In this document: positions 18,620 to 27,687 of the stretch, piece after piece
Layout: every line of letters begins with the position of its first letter
Numbering within the stretch: position 1 is the first letter of the stretch
Assembly (NCBI RefSeq): GCF_017303055.1
Contig: NZ_JAEKJT010000004.1
Location: 124,001 to 188,000, forward strand
Origin: Halomonas litopenaei
Lineage (GTDB): Bacteria; Pseudomonadota; Gammaproteobacteria; Pseudomonadales; Halomonadaceae
Length of the DNA stretch: 64,000 nucleotides
Direction of reading: 5' to 3'
Program-made: the position numbers and the translations under genes
Notes under the pieces: model-generated
What the model saw: only the letters and a program-made list of their open reading frames with translations
What the model was told of the DNA's origin: nothing
The model's database searches: none

Positions 18620-18810
18620 GAAATCCTTGGCAATACGACGTCAATGATCCCGCCAAGGTATCACAAAGCGACTGTCGACGCCGCCGCTACCCACTGCCGA
18701 GGATCAAGGACAGAAACCCTGATGAAACGGGCGCCGGGGCATGCCGCCAATGGCTATCCGGTACACCCCGGCAGCCTCCCTGGCATGCGCCCAGTCGCCT
18801 CGATGGGAGG

Positions 18811-19308
18811 TCAGGCGGGCACGAACTTCAGCGCGACGCCATTGTTGCACCAGCGCAGACCGGTGGGATCCGGGCCGTCCTCAAAGACGTGACCATGATG
18901 ACTACCACAGCGGGCACAGTGATATTCGGTGCGCGGCCAGAGAATCTTGTAGTCCGCGCTGGTCAGCAAATGCCCCGGCACATGGTCAAAGAAGCTTGGC
19001 CAGCCGGTACCGGAGTCATACTTCATCGCGCTGGTGAACAGCAGCAGGTCGCAGCCGGCACAGCGGAACTCTCCCTCACGCTTCTCATTGTCCAGAGGGC
19101 TTGAGCCTGCAGGTTCAGTGCCCTCCTCGCGCATCACGTCGAATTGTGCAGGTGTCAGGCGCTCGCGCCATTCGTCCTCGCTCAGCTCCAGCGGCTCGAT
19201 ATCCGGGCTACGCGTCAAATCCAGCTCAGGGCGAGCGTTAGCCACGGCTGGCACCATACTGGCCAGGCCGCCAAGCCCGATAAGCGCCAAGAAGTTGCGT
19301 CGTTTCAT
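18811..19308 (-). CDS. msrB: Exported peptide-methionine (R)-S-oxide reductase
   Basis: Repairs methionine-R-sulfoxide in proteins. It is 165 aa. The N-terminus MKRRNFLALIGLGGLASM is a twin-arginine-type signal (RRNFL) with probable cleavage after VANA, so the enzyme is expected in the periplasm. The catalytic domain has the zinc Cys pairs 83/86 (CAGC) and 131/134 (CARC), SGTGWPSFF, and the catalytic Cys154 in RWCNNGVALKF. The ATG at 19308 has AGGAG 8 nt upstream; a longer frame upstream lacks a signal-like start. A zinc-loaded enzyme exported by Tat makes biochemical sense, which is inference. Confidence 0.9.
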   Translation of the reverse strand: MKRRNFLALIGLGGLASMVPAVANARPELDLTRSPDIEPLELSEDEWRERLTPAQFDVMREEGTEPAGSSPLDNEKREGEFRCAGCDLLLFTSAMKYDSGTGWPSFFDHVPGHLLTSADYKILWPRTEYHCARCGSHHGHVFEDGPDPTGLRWCNNGVALKFVPA

Positions 19309-19401
19309 TGTGCTATCTCCTGCGTCAGGGTCGCTGCTCAGTCGCACCGATATCACTCGACCTTACAGCCGCACGGCCATGCCGTTGTCATTATCGACTC
19401 A

Positions 19402-19431
19402 CAAAAAAAGGAGAAGGCTTTCGCCTTCTCC
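19402..19431 (-). terminator. Intrinsic terminator downstream of pckA
   Basis: Stem GGAGAAGGC / GCCTTCTCC (19410-19418 with 19423-19431), loop TTTC, followed on the minus strand by a seven-T run. It lies about 70 bp past the pckA stop. Confidence 0.92.
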
Positions 19432-19501
19432 TCTCTCGACCGCGCCGCTTACCCAAGGTTCCTCTCTGGCAAGGTTCCCGCTGGCAGCGCCGGTGCGGCG
19501 T

Positions 19502-21058
19502 CTAGACCAGGCTCGGCCCGGCCTTGACGATGGCATCGCTGACGCCGTCGAACTTCTTGAAGTTCTCGACAAACTTGGCCGCCAGCTCGTCGCGCTTGCG
19601 GTCGTAGGCCGCGAGGTCTTCCCAGGTCTGACGGGGATCCAGCAGACGCGACTCGACGCCGGGCACCGCCGTAGGTACAGACAGGTTGAGGCCGTCGATC
19701 TGGCGAGTTTCGACGTCGCGCAGTACGCCGGATTGAATGGCGTGGATGATGGCGCGTGTCGTGGGAATGGAGAAACGTGAACCGCCTTCACCATAGGCAC
19801 CACCGGTCCAGCCGGTGTTGACCAGGTAGACCTGGGCATCCTTCTCTTCGACGCGCTTGATCAGAAGGTCGGCATACTCGCGCGCAGGGCGCGGGAAGAA
19901 CGGCGCACCGAAGCAGGTGGAGAACGTTGCTTCAAGGCCGCTGGAAGAGCCCATTTCGGTCGAACCCACCTTGGCGGTATAGCCGGACAGAAAGTGATAG
20001 GCAGCAGCTTCCTTGGACAGCACGGACACCGGCGGCAGGACGCCGCTCATGTCGCAGGTCAGGAAGACGATGGCGCTTGGCTCGCCGGCACGGTTTTCCG
20101 CCACACGCTTTTCCACGTGCTCCAGCGGATACGCCGCCCGGGAATTCTGGGTCAGGCTGTCGTCGGCGTAGTTGGGCTCACGACGGTCGTTGAGCACCAC
20201 GTTTTCCAGCACGGTGCCGAACTTGATGGCATTCCAGATGACCGGCTCATTCTTCTCGGACAGGTCGATGCACTTGGCGTAGCACCCGCCTTCAAAGTTG
20301 AACACGGTACCTACGCCCCAACCATGCTCGTCGTCACCGATCAGGAAACGACCCGGATCCGCCGACAGGGTGGTCTTGCCGGTGCCGGACAGACCGAAGA
20401 ACAACGTGGTCTCACCGTCCTCGCCAACGTTGGCGCTGCAGTGCATCGGCAGCACGTCGAGCTCGGGCAGCAGGAAGTTCTGCACCGAGAACATGGCCTT
20501 CTTCATTTCACCGGCGTAACGCATGCCGGCGATCAACACCCGGCGCTTGGCGAAGTTGATGATCACGCAGCCGTCGGAGTTGGTGCCGTCACGGCTTGGG
20601 TCACACACAAAGTGCGGTGCGTTGAGAATGGCCCACTCGTCCTTGCGCGAAGGGTTATAGGCCTCGGGACGCACGAACATGGTACGGCCGAACAGGTTGT
20701 GCCATGCCGTCTCCGTGGTCACCCGCACCGGCAGGTAGTGAGTCGGGTCGCTGCCCACGTGCAGCTCGCTGACGTAGCTGTCCTGCTCACCCAGATAGCC
20801 TTCCACTCGCGTCCACAGGGCATCGAAGCGCTCGGCGTCGAAGGGACGGTTGACGTTGCCCCAGTCGATCTTGGCGCTGGTGGACGGCTCATCGACGATA
20901 AAGCGGTCCTTGGGCGAGCGACCAGTGCGTTCGCCGGTCTTGACCACGAGGGCTCCGTGGGAGGCCAGACGGCCCTCGCCATTGGCCACCGCGCGCTCGA
21001 TGAGCTCGGCAGTACTGAGGTTGACGTGAACGACGGGAGACTGCTGGGTGGTGGTCAT
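19502..21058 (-). CDS. pckA: Phosphoenolpyruvate carboxykinase (ATP)
   Basis: Gluconeogenic enzyme turning oxaloacetate and ATP into PEP. It is 518 aa. Visible signatures are the P-loop [13 protein letters not shown], the metal/oxaloacetate site [28 protein letters not shown], and [10 protein letters not shown] near the N-terminus. AGGAA lies just before the ATG. The 318-bp upstream region holds a striking dyad that may be its operator (see 21234-21306). Downstream is a strong terminator, so it is its own transcription unit or the end of the hslO unit. Confidence 0.97.
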   Translation of the reverse strand: MTTTQQSPVVHVNLSTAELIERAVANGEGRLASHGALVVKTGERTGRSPKDRFIVDEPSTSAKIDWGNVNRPFDAERFDALWTRVEGYLGEQDSYVSELHVGSDPTHYLPVRVTTETAWHNLFGRTMFVRPEAYNPSRKDEWAILNAPHFVCDPSRDGTNSDGCVIINFAKRRVLIAGMRYAGEMKKAMFSVQNFLLPELDVLPMHCSANVGEDGETTLFFGLSGTGKTTLSADPGRFLIGDDEHGWGVGTVFNFEGGCYAKCIDLSEKNEPVIWNAIKFGTVLENVVLNDRREPNYADDSLTQNSRAAYPLEHVEKRVAENRAGEPSAIVFLTCDMSGVLPPVSVLSKEAAAYHFLSGYTAKVGSTEMGSSSGLEATFSTCFGAPFFPRPAREYADLLIKRVEEKDAQVYLVNTGWTGGAYGEGGSRFSIPTTRAIIHAIQSGVLRDVETRQIDGLNLSVPTAVPGVESRLLDPRQTWEDLAAYDRKRDELAAKFVENFKKFDGVSDAIVKAGPSLV

Positions 21059-21376
21059 AGGATTCCTGGGCCTTCGGCTTCTCTCTCGTGGACTGGCACC
21101 GCCTGGTCAAAGGAGCGATGCGTTGGATCCGGCGCGTCGGCTACGCGGTTAAACCGTCTTCTGCGATGACGTGGCATCGTCCGAGCAACGACACGGGCAG
21201 GATCGGCGGCGATTATGACAAAAAACTTCAGCGCAGGAAATGCCCATTTTTCAAGACGTTATTGTAGTTTAACTACAACATCATGAAGGTTTTCGGGCAT
21301 TTCCTGTCATTTGACTACACGCCCTATTTCGCTACGAGCAGCCGTGCCCGGTGCCGCCCCCCCCAAGGCCACAGCC
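21059..21376. other. 318-bp pckA upstream region
   Basis: Non-coding. On the minus strand it holds a CATAAT -10-like element (21212-21217) with a weak -35, and upstream of that the nested dyad described separately. An extra half-site ACTACA occurs at 21314-21319. Confidence 0.5.
21234..21306. promoter_or_regulatory. Nested inverted repeat with HexR-like core, upstream of pckA
   Basis: Core dyad TTGTAGTTTAACTACAA (21262-21278) is a perfect 8-bp-arm palindrome around one T (21270). Outer arms CAGGAAATGCCC (21234-21245) and GGGCATTTCCTG (21295-21306) are perfect 12-bp inverted repeats with exactly the same centre, 21270. The core resembles the HexR operator of gammaproteobacteria (TGTAATT...AATTACA type), and pckA is a plausible HexR target. 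That assignment comes from memory of the motif, not from a search. Confidence 0.55.
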
Positions 21377-22252
21377 TCAGTGCACCGTGGCGGTATCCGC
21401 GTCGGGGTTCTCCAGCAGCGACTCCACATCGGCGGCAGTGAACACGTACCGAGTGTGACAGAAGTGACATTGGGTCTCGATGTCGCCCTGCTCCGCGACG
21501 ACGTGTCGCAACTCGTCCTCCCCAAGGGACAGCAGCCCCCCGGCAATACGTGCCCTTGAGCAGGTACAGCCGAAGCGCAACGCCTTGGCGTCGAAGACGC
21601 GCAGAGATTCCTCATGGAACAGCCGTGTCAGCAGCGTCGATGCCTCCAGGGACAGCAGTTCCTCGTCCTTGAGCGTCTCGCCCAGATGGCAGGCGCGATC
21701 CCAGGCGTCATCATCCTGATTCAATGATTCATCGGGCAACCGCTGCAGCAGCATACCGCCGGCGTTGACCCCGTCCGCTGCCAGCCACAAACGGGTAGGC
21801 AGCTGCTCCGACTGGGTGAAGTAGGCTTCCAGGCATCCCGCCAGGCTGGCGTGCTCAATGCCGACGATGCCCTGATAGCGGCGCCCCTCACGAGGGTCCA
21901 GGGTGATCACGATCTGGCCGTCGCCTACCAGCGAACGAAAGCCCTCCTGGTCTCCAGGCAGGGCCGCCCCCTCTGCCAGGCGAGCGATGGCCCGAAGCTC
22001 ACCGCCGGGGTTGGACTCGGCCATGAGCAGGGAAACGTCACCGCTGCCACGCACTTCGATGGTCATGGTGCCGTCGAGCTTGACGGTGTCGGTCAACAGC
22101 GCGACCGCGGCCAGCAGCTCGCCGAGCTGACGATTGATGGCAGCGGGATACTCGTGCCGTGCCAGTACATCGGCGTAAGCCTGTTCCAGGCGAGTCACCT
22201 CGCCCCGCACATTGGTGTTATCGATGATGAATCGCTGAATCTGATCAATCAT
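21377..22252 (-). CDS. hslO: Hsp33 redox-regulated chaperone
   Basis: Holdase activated by oxidants and heat. It is 291 aa. The redox switch near the C-terminus is complete: CTC (in [10 protein letters not shown]) and CHFC (in [11 protein letters not shown]) bind zinc in the reduced state. The upstream domain carries the expected [18 protein letters not shown] and [13 protein letters not shown] segments. It is downstream of hslR in the conserved yrfG-hslR-hslO order and upstream of pckA. Confidence 0.95.
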   Translation of the reverse strand: MIDQIQRFIIDNTNVRGEVTRLEQAYADVLARHEYPAAINRQLGELLAAVALLTDTVKLDGTMTIEVRGSGDVSLLMAESNPGGELRAIARLAEGAALPGDQEGFRSLVGDGQIVITLDPREGRRYQGIVGIEHASLAGCLEAYFTQSEQLPTRLWLAADGVNAGGMLLQRLPDESLNQDDDAWDRACHLGETLKDEELLSLEASTLLTRLFHEESLRVFDAKALRFGCTCSRARIAGGLLSLGEDELRHVVAEQGDIETQCHFCHTRYVFTAADVESLLENPDADTATVH

Positions 22253-22351
22253 GTAAAGCGTCTCGGTAGGCGCGCCTCACAGGACGCGCTTAGAAAAAGA
22301 AGGATGGACCGTGGGTTCGGACATTTCGAGCTGACGCTCGACGGGGGAGGC

Positions 22352-22738
22352 TCAGGACCCGCCTTCACGCTGAAAGCGCTTGATGTCTCTGCGGGCGCGC
22401 TTGTCCGGCCGCTTGTGGGGATGCTGAAAGACCTCGTTGGCCTGACGGCGCTGCTCGGCCTCGCGCTCTCTGCGCTCACGGCTCTGCTCGGTCTCCTGAT
22501 ACAACAGCCTGGCCTCGGGTGCGCCACGACGCTGCTCACTGACCTGAACCACCTCGACCTCCCAGACATCCCACCCCTGGGGCGCACGAATGCGCATCCC
22601 GGGACTCACCAGTTTGCTGGTCTTGGCCTTGGCCCCATCGACTTCCACCTTGCCGCCCTCGATGGCCTTCTTGGCCAGCGCGCGGGTCTTGAAGAAGCGT
22701 GCAGCCCACAGCCATTTGTCGAGTCGAACGCTATCCAC
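22352..22738 (-). CDS. hslR: Heat-shock protein 15, S4-domain ribosome-recycling factor
   Basis: Binds 50S subunits carrying stalled nascent chains. The S4 RNA-binding fold is at the N-terminus (SVRLDKWLWAARFFKTRALA ...GGKVEVDG), and the C-terminal EQRRGAPEARLLYQET and RPDKRARRDIKRF match E. coli Hsp15. I use the GTG at 22738: GGAGG lies 8 nt upstream and the product is 128 aa, near the usual 133. An earlier ATG would add an implausible Arg/Ser leader inside yrfG. It overlaps the yrfG stop by 8 nt. Confidence 0.93.
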   Translation of the reverse strand: MDSVRLDKWLWAARFFKTRALAKKAIEGGKVEVDGAKAKTSKLVSPGMRIRAPQGWDVWEVEVVQVSEQRRGAPEARLLYQETEQSRERREREAEQRRQANEVFQHPHKRPDKRARRDIKRFQREGGS

Positions 22739-23405
22739 GAGAACCGCCTCCCGGGACCTCAGGCATGATCTCGGCAAAACGACCAAGCGCCACGAAATCC
22801 TTGAGCGTCTTCTCGGGCCGGCGGCTGTTCGGTTGACGAATCCCCAGCAGATGACGGATGCCGTACTCACGTGCACTTTCCAACACGTGAGCGTTGTCGT
22901 CGATAAACAGCGTGCGTTGACGGTCGAAGGGTTCGATCTCGTTCAGCGCATGCCAGAAGGCTTGCTCTTCCTTGGGTTCGCCAATATCGGCAGACGACAC
23001 GATGGCATCAAGATACTCGTCGAGGCCAGTCAGCGGCAGCTTGAGCGCCAGACTCTCGCGGTCTGCATTGGTGGCCAGCACCACCCGCGGGTGGGCACTC
23101 TTGAGCCAGCCAAGAAAATCCAGCGCATCGCCACGCAGGCCAATGAGATGCTGAACCTCTCGCTTGAGCGCGACGATATCCACGTCAAGCTCGCGACTCC
23201 AGTAAGACAGGCTGTACCAGTTGAGCGTGCCCTGCTCGCGGATGATGCGCTCGCGCACGACGTCCTGAGTCGCTTCATCCAGCTTGTGCAGTTCCACATA
23301 ACGACGCGGCAGGTGCTCGAGCCAGAAATGGCTGTCGAAATGCAGGTCCAGCAGGGTGCCGTCCATATCCAGCAATACGGTATCGATGGTGTCCCAATCG
23401 ATCAT
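22731..23405 (-). CDS. yrfG: GMP/IMP nucleotidase (YrfG), HAD family
   Basis: HAD-IA phosphatase, 224 aa; E. coli YrfG dephosphorylates GMP and IMP. Motif I is LLDMDGTLLDLHFD, and HTLNWY-like GTLNWYSLSYWSREL follows as in YrfG. Motif II is VLATNADRE and motif IV LFIDDNAHVLESA. The ATG at 23405 (MIDWDTIDTVLL) has GGAG upstream and matches the family start. It is first of the yrfG-hslR-hslO group and divergent from nudE. Confidence 0.9.
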   Translation of the reverse strand: MIDWDTIDTVLLDMDGTLLDLHFDSHFWLEHLPRRYVELHKLDEATQDVVRERIIREQGTLNWYSLSYWSRELDVDIVALKREVQHLIGLRGDALDFLGWLKSAHPRVVLATNADRESLALKLPLTGLDEYLDAIVSSADIGEPKEEQAFWHALNEIEPFDRQRTLFIDDNAHVLESAREYGIRHLLGIRQPNSRRPEKTLKDFVALGRFAEIMPEVPGGGSRG

Positions 23406-23625
23406 TACGTCTCTCCAGCTCGTGTGCCGCCCGGTTGCCGTGACCCGGCCGATACCGCCAGGCAAAAGGCTTCCCGGAAGACCGTCAGCGTAACGTGTTA
23501 GTGTACCTCAAAGGCATTCGGGCTCGCATGCGCTCCGGCGCAGGCCGGACCCTGTGGCCAAGGCCAGGACGATCGACTCGGCCAGCACGAGCGCCCCCGC
23601 CTTCCCATTGACGCCAGGAGAAGCC

Positions 23626-24210
23626 ATGGAAGACCGTACCCGGGAGAAACCCCACATTCTGTCGCGCAAGACCGTCGCCGAAAGCCGCCTGTTTCGCGTG
23701 GAGGAGCTCGACCTGCGCTTTTCCAATGGCGCCGAACGACGCTTCGAACGACTGCTGGGTAATGGACAGGGGATTGGCGCGGTGATGATCGTGGCCATGC
23801 CCGACCCTGAACATGTCCTGCTGATTCACGAGTACGCCGCAGGGTTCGAGGACTACGTGCTGACCCTGCCCAAAGGCGTCGTCGACCCCGGTGAGGACAT
23901 CGTCACCGCGGCCAATCGGGAGCTGATGGAGGAGTGCGGCGTCGGCGCGAGACGCATCGAACCGCTGATCGAACTGTCACTGTCACCCAACTACATGCGA
24001 CAGCGCATCCAGGTCATGCTGGCCAGCGACCTCTACCCCCAGCGCCTCGAGGGAGACGAACCGGAGCCGCTGGTTGTCGAAACCCATGCCCTGGACAGTC
24101 TTCCCGCCCTGCTGGCCCGGGAAGACTTCCATGAGGCGCGTGCCATCGCCGCACTCTACATTGCACGGGACCGGCTGCGCGGCGACCAGCCTGACAACCG
24201 GCTCTGGTGA
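23626..24210 (+). CDS. nudE: ADP-compound hydrolase NudE
   Basis: Nudix hydrolase cleaving ADP-ribose, Ap3A and NADH-type ADP compounds. It is 194 aa. The Nudix box is GVVDPGEDIVTAANRELMEE followed by CGV. SRLFRVEELDLRFSNG near the start and DLYPQRLEGDEPEPL near the end are typical of NudE. The ATG at 23626 is set by AGGAG 5 nt upstream. It is convergent with the next gene, with only 18 bp between the two stops. Confidence 0.93.
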   Translation: MEDRTREKPHILSRKTVAESRLFRVEELDLRFSNGAERRFERLLGNGQGIGAVMIVAMPDPEHVLLIHEYAAGFEDYVLTLPKGVVDPGEDIVTAANRELMEECGVGARRIEPLIELSLSPNYMRQRIQVMLASDLYPQRLEGDEPEPLVVETHALDSLPALLAREDFHEARAIAALYIARDRLRGDQPDNRLW

Positions 24211-24228
24211 ACGCTGCTGGAGGCAACC

Positions 24229-25320
24229 TCAGCGCCTGGCGTGCAGACGCCTCAAGTTGCTGTTGCCCTCTTTCAGACGTACCCAGCGTCCTTGACGATA
24301 GCTGTCGAGCCCCGCCTCAAGCAGCGTCATGACATCCACCGCCTGCTCTCCGGTGACGGGGGGCGGGTCGCCATGCAGCAGGGTCTGAGCAATACCGGCG
24401 TAGAAAGCAGGGTAGTTGCCGGGCACCGACGGACAGGATTCGCTGATCAACTCAGGCTCCTCGGCACTGCCGCGGTTCAGCGTCAGCTGACCCGGAGAGT
24501 CGTCGACACCCCAGTTGTCGCTTGGCGCCATCCCCTGCTTCAGCCAGCCCTCCTGGGGATCCAGCCCGTAGACCGAATAGCTGCCCTCGGTGCCGTGCAC
24601 CACGAAGCGCGGGCTCGCCTCGGCCACCAGGGAGCTGGCCTGCAGCGTCACCCTCAAGCGGTCGTACTCGAGCAGCGCAAGAAAGTCATCATCGACCTCT
24701 GCTCCCTCTCGCGCCGTCGCCAGCTCCAGCAGGATCGCACGAGGCATTCCGAACAGCTCCCTGGCCTGGTCCAGCAGGTGGGGGCCAAGGTCGTACCAGA
24801 TGCCGCCTCCCGGCTTGTGATGATCGCGCCAGCGGTTGGACACCGCCGGGCGATAGCGATCAAAGCGGGACGTGAACGACGTCACCCGCCCAAGCCGTCC
24901 TTCCTCCAGCAACTGACGCACCGTCAGAAAGTCACAGTCCCAGCGACGATTGTGAAAGACACTGAGCAGAAGTTCCGACCGGTCGGCCTGGGCCCGCAGC
25001 TGACGTGCTTCAGAAGCTGAAACGGTCACAGGCTTGTCCACTACCACGTGCTTGCCAGCCGCCAGCGCCGCCTTGGCCATGGCGTAATGTTGTTCATTGG
25101 GCGTCGCAATGACCACCAGGTCCACGTGGCGCACATCGAGCAACTCGCTGAGCTTGCCATGCACCGTGACATCCGGCAGGTCGTTCAACACCTTGGACGC
25201 ATCGGAGCTCACCACCGCCGTCAACTCAAGTCCAGGCGCAGCCTGGATCAAGGGCGCATGGAACGTCCGTGACGCCATCCCGTACCCCACCAGCCCCACG
25301 TTAAGCGTCTGTGTCTTCAT
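24229..25320 (-). CDS. Gfo/Idh/MocA-family oxidoreductase (YdgJ-like)
   Basis: NAD(P)-dependent sugar or polyol dehydrogenase of 363 aa. The N-terminal Rossmann motif is VGLVGYGMASRTFHAPLI; the family EKP motif appears as VVDKPVTVSASEA, with Lys conserved and Asp in place of Glu. The C-terminal domain carries the WYDLGPHLLDQA catalytic His region. The overall pattern (GMASRTFHAP, FHNRRWDCDF) recalls E. coli YdgJ, a scyllo-inositol dehydrogenase, but substrate assignment from sequence alone is unsafe. Confidence 0.87.
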   Translation of the reverse strand: MKTQTLNVGLVGYGMASRTFHAPLIQAAPGLELTAVVSSDASKVLNDLPDVTVHGKLSELLDVRHVDLVVIATPNEQHYAMAKAALAAGKHVVVDKPVTVSASEARQLRAQADRSELLLSVFHNRRWDCDFLTVRQLLEEGRLGRVTSFTSRFDRYRPAVSNRWRDHHKPGGGIWYDLGPHLLDQARELFGMPRAILLELATAREGAEVDDDFLALLEYDRLRVTLQASSLVAEASPRFVVHGTEGSYSVYGLDPQEGWLKQGMAPSDNWGVDDSPGQLTLNRGSAEEPELISESCPSVPGNYPAFYAGIAQTLLHGDPPPVTGEQAVDVMTLLEAGLDSYRQGRWVRLKEGNSNLRRLHARR

Positions 25321-25512
25321 GTTCGGCCCCTGTGCCCGCGTTGCGCCCGTCTTGTCGAGGGCTTTATTGATCCGTCGATATCTATTGCTCCCAGCATGAC
25401 CAAATCCTCGGAATTAATCGAGTTCCAGCACTCACGCTAGCCCCGGGCCAACGCAGGACGCCGGTCGCCACCCTCCAAGGCAGCCCACTGGGGTAGAAGG
25501 CTCAGTAACGTT

Positions 25513-25536
25513 GAAGGCCGGCATCAGCCGGCCTTC
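25513..25536. terminator. Hairpin downstream of ilvD
   Basis: Perfect 10-bp stem GAAGGCCGGC / GCCGGCCTTC (25513-25522 with 25527-25536), loop ATCA, about 30 bp past the ilvD stop. There is no T-tract, so termination is uncertain; it may protect the 3' end. Confidence 0.55.
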
Positions 25537-25567
25537 GATCACCTCGAATACTTGCCAGCGGCCTGGA

Positions 25568-27415
25568 TCAGGCGTCCAGCTTCTCGAGGTCGCGAACCGC
25601 GCCCTTGTCGGCCGACGTCGCCAGCAGCGCGTAGGCCTTGAGTGCCGGTGTCACCTTGCGCAGTCGCGTGATACGAGGCGTCCAGGCCTCCTTGCCACGC
25701 TCATCCTGACGCTGGCGGCGGGCGGCAAGCTCCGCGTCATCCAGCAGCACGTTGATGGTACGGCTGGGAATGTCGATGCGGATCAAATCGCCATTTTCGA
25801 CCAGACCGATCGCGCCACCTGCCGCCGCTTCTGGCGATACGTGGCCGATCGACAGTCCCGAAGTGCCCCCTGAGAAGCGGCCGTCCGTCAGCAAGGCACA
25901 GGCCTTGCCCAGCCCCTTGGACTTCAGGTACGAGGTCGGATACAGCATTTCCTGCATGCCGGGACCGCCCTTGGGTCCTTCGTAACGGATGACCACGACG
26001 TCGCCTTCCTTCACTTCACCGCCAAGGATGTGCTCGACCGCCTGATCCTGGGACTCCACGACGTGGGCCGGCCCTTCAAAGACCAGAATGCTGTCGTCGA
26101 CACCGGCAGTCTTCACCACACAGCCGCTTTCGGCGATGTTTCCGTGCAGCACGGCCAGACCGCCTTCCTTGGAGAAGGCATGGGCGTAGTCACGAATACA
26201 GCCGGTAGCGCGGTCGCCATCGAGACTCGGCCAGCGCGCGCTCTGGGAGAATGCCGTCTGGGTCGGGATGCCGCCGGGCCCGGCCTTGAAGAAGTTGACC
26301 ACTTCCGCCGAGGGATTGCGCATGATGTCCCACTCGTCCAGTGCCTCGAGCAGGCTGTCGCCATACACGGTGGGCACGGACGTATCGAGCACGCCAGCCC
26401 GGTCAAGCTCGCCGAGAATCGCCATGATACCGCCGGCACGATGGACGTCTTCGATGTGGTACTTCTGGGTGTTGGGCGCCACCTTGCACAACTGGGGCAC
26501 TTCACGGCTCAGACGATCGATATCCGGCATGTTGAAGTCGACGCCTGCTTCCTGGGCCGCGGCCAGCAGGTGCAGAATGGTGTTGGTCGAGCCGCCCATG
26601 GCGATGTCCAGGGTCATGGCATTCTTGAACGCCGCCTTGGAGCCGATGGCACGGGGCAGCAGGTGCGCCTCGTCACCTTCGTAATAGCGCTTGGCCAATT
26701 CCACGATGCGCTCGCCTGCGGTCTCGAACAGACGACGGCGATCCGCGTGGGTTGCCAGCACCGTACCGTTGCCGGGCAGCGCAAGACCCAGCGCTTCTGT
26801 CAGGCAGTTCATGGAGTTGGCGGTGAACATGCCGGAGCAGCTGCCACAGGTGGGGCAGGCGCTGCGCTCGACCTCGTTCAGGGTTTCTTCGTCCACCGAG
26901 TCGTCGGCGGCCATGACCATGGCATCGACCAGGTCGAGACCGTGATCCAGCAGCTTGGTCTTGCCGGCTTCCATCGGACCGCCGGAAACAAAGATCACCG
27001 GGATGTTGAGGCGCATGGCGGCCATCAGCATTCCCGGGGTGATCTTGTCGCAGTTGGAGATGCACACCAGCGCATCGGCGCAGTGGGCATTGACCATATA
27101 CTCGACACTGTCTGCGATCAGGTCACGGCTGGGCAGTGAATACAGCATGCCGTCGTGGCCCATGGCGATGCCATCATCCACGGCGATGGTGTTGAATTCC
27201 TTGGCCACGCCGCCGGCTTTCTCGATCTCGCGGGCGACTAGCTGCCCCATGTCCTTGAGGTGCACGTGGCCCGGGACGAACTGGGTGAACGAATTGGCCA
27301 CAGCGATGATCGGCTTGTGAAAGTCGTCATCCTTCATGCCGGTGGCGCGCCACAGGGCGCGGGCGCCGGCCATGTTGCGACCGGCGGTAGTGGTTCGGGA
27401 GCGATACTCTGGCAT
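25568..27415 (-). CDS. ilvD: Dihydroxy-acid dehydratase
   Basis: Iron-sulfur enzyme of isoleucine/valine synthesis, converting 2,3-dihydroxy-3-methylbutanoate (and the ethyl analogue) to the 2-oxo acids. It is 615 aa, the E. coli length (616). Cluster and active-site motifs are [37 protein letters not shown], and the C-terminal [19 protein letters not shown]. It is monocistronic here, without neighbouring ilv genes. Confidence 0.97.
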   Translation of the reverse strand: MPEYRSRTTTAGRNMAGARALWRATGMKDDDFHKPIIAVANSFTQFVPGHVHLKDMGQLVAREIEKAGGVAKEFNTIAVDDGIAMGHDGMLYSLPSRDLIADSVEYMVNAHCADALVCISNCDKITPGMLMAAMRLNIPVIFVSGGPMEAGKTKLLDHGLDLVDAMVMAADDSVDEETLNEVERSACPTCGSCSGMFTANSMNCLTEALGLALPGNGTVLATHADRRRLFETAGERIVELAKRYYEGDEAHLLPRAIGSKAAFKNAMTLDIAMGGSTNTILHLLAAAQEAGVDFNMPDIDRLSREVPQLCKVAPNTQKYHIEDVHRAGGIMAILGELDRAGVLDTSVPTVYGDSLLEALDEWDIMRNPSAEVVNFFKAGPGGIPTQTAFSQSARWPSLDGDRATGCIRDYAHAFSKEGGLAVLHGNIAESGCVVKTAGVDDSILVFEGPAHVVESQDQAVEHILGGEVKEGDVVVIRYEGPKGGPGMQEMLYPTSYLKSKGLGKACALLTDGRFSGGTSGLSIGHVSPEAAAGGAIGLVENGDLIRIDIPSRTINVLLDDAELAARRQRQDERGKEAWTPRITRLRKVTPALKAYALLATSADKGAVRDLEKLDA

Positions 27416-27538
27416 GGAATCCTCGTCATTTTTTGTCCACCTGTGGGGCCCTTGGCCGCCAGGCGGTGTCTCGTGTCCAGACCATCGATTCTGTCACGCC
27501 GGGGCAGCACTGGAAAGCCTTGCGCGGATACAACGCGT

Positions 27539-27563
27539 CGCCCCCGGCAAGACACCGGGGGCG
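27539..27563. terminator. Hairpin between lon and ilvD (distal)
   Basis: Stem CGCCCCCGG / CCGGGGGCG (27539-27547 with 27555-27563), 7-nt loop. It is a strong GC stem without a T-tract, in the space between the lon stop and the ilvD start. Confidence 0.5.
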
Positions 27564-27642
27564 AGTAGACATGCTGGAAGCAGCAAAGTGATTGACGTGC
27601 CGTTGATCGTCCTCGACACCGGACAAGCGCTGGCTACGAAGG

Positions 27643-27672
27643 CGCTGGGGCCTGTCAGACAGAGCCCCAGCG
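27643..27672. terminator. Hairpin just downstream of lon
   Basis: Stem CGCTGGGGC / GCCCCAGCG (27643-27651 with 27664-27672), 12-nt loop, ending 16 bp from the lon stop. It is probably the 3' end of the lon transcript, although no T-run follows. Confidence 0.6.
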
Positions 27673-27687
27673 TCCTCGCTCAGTCCA

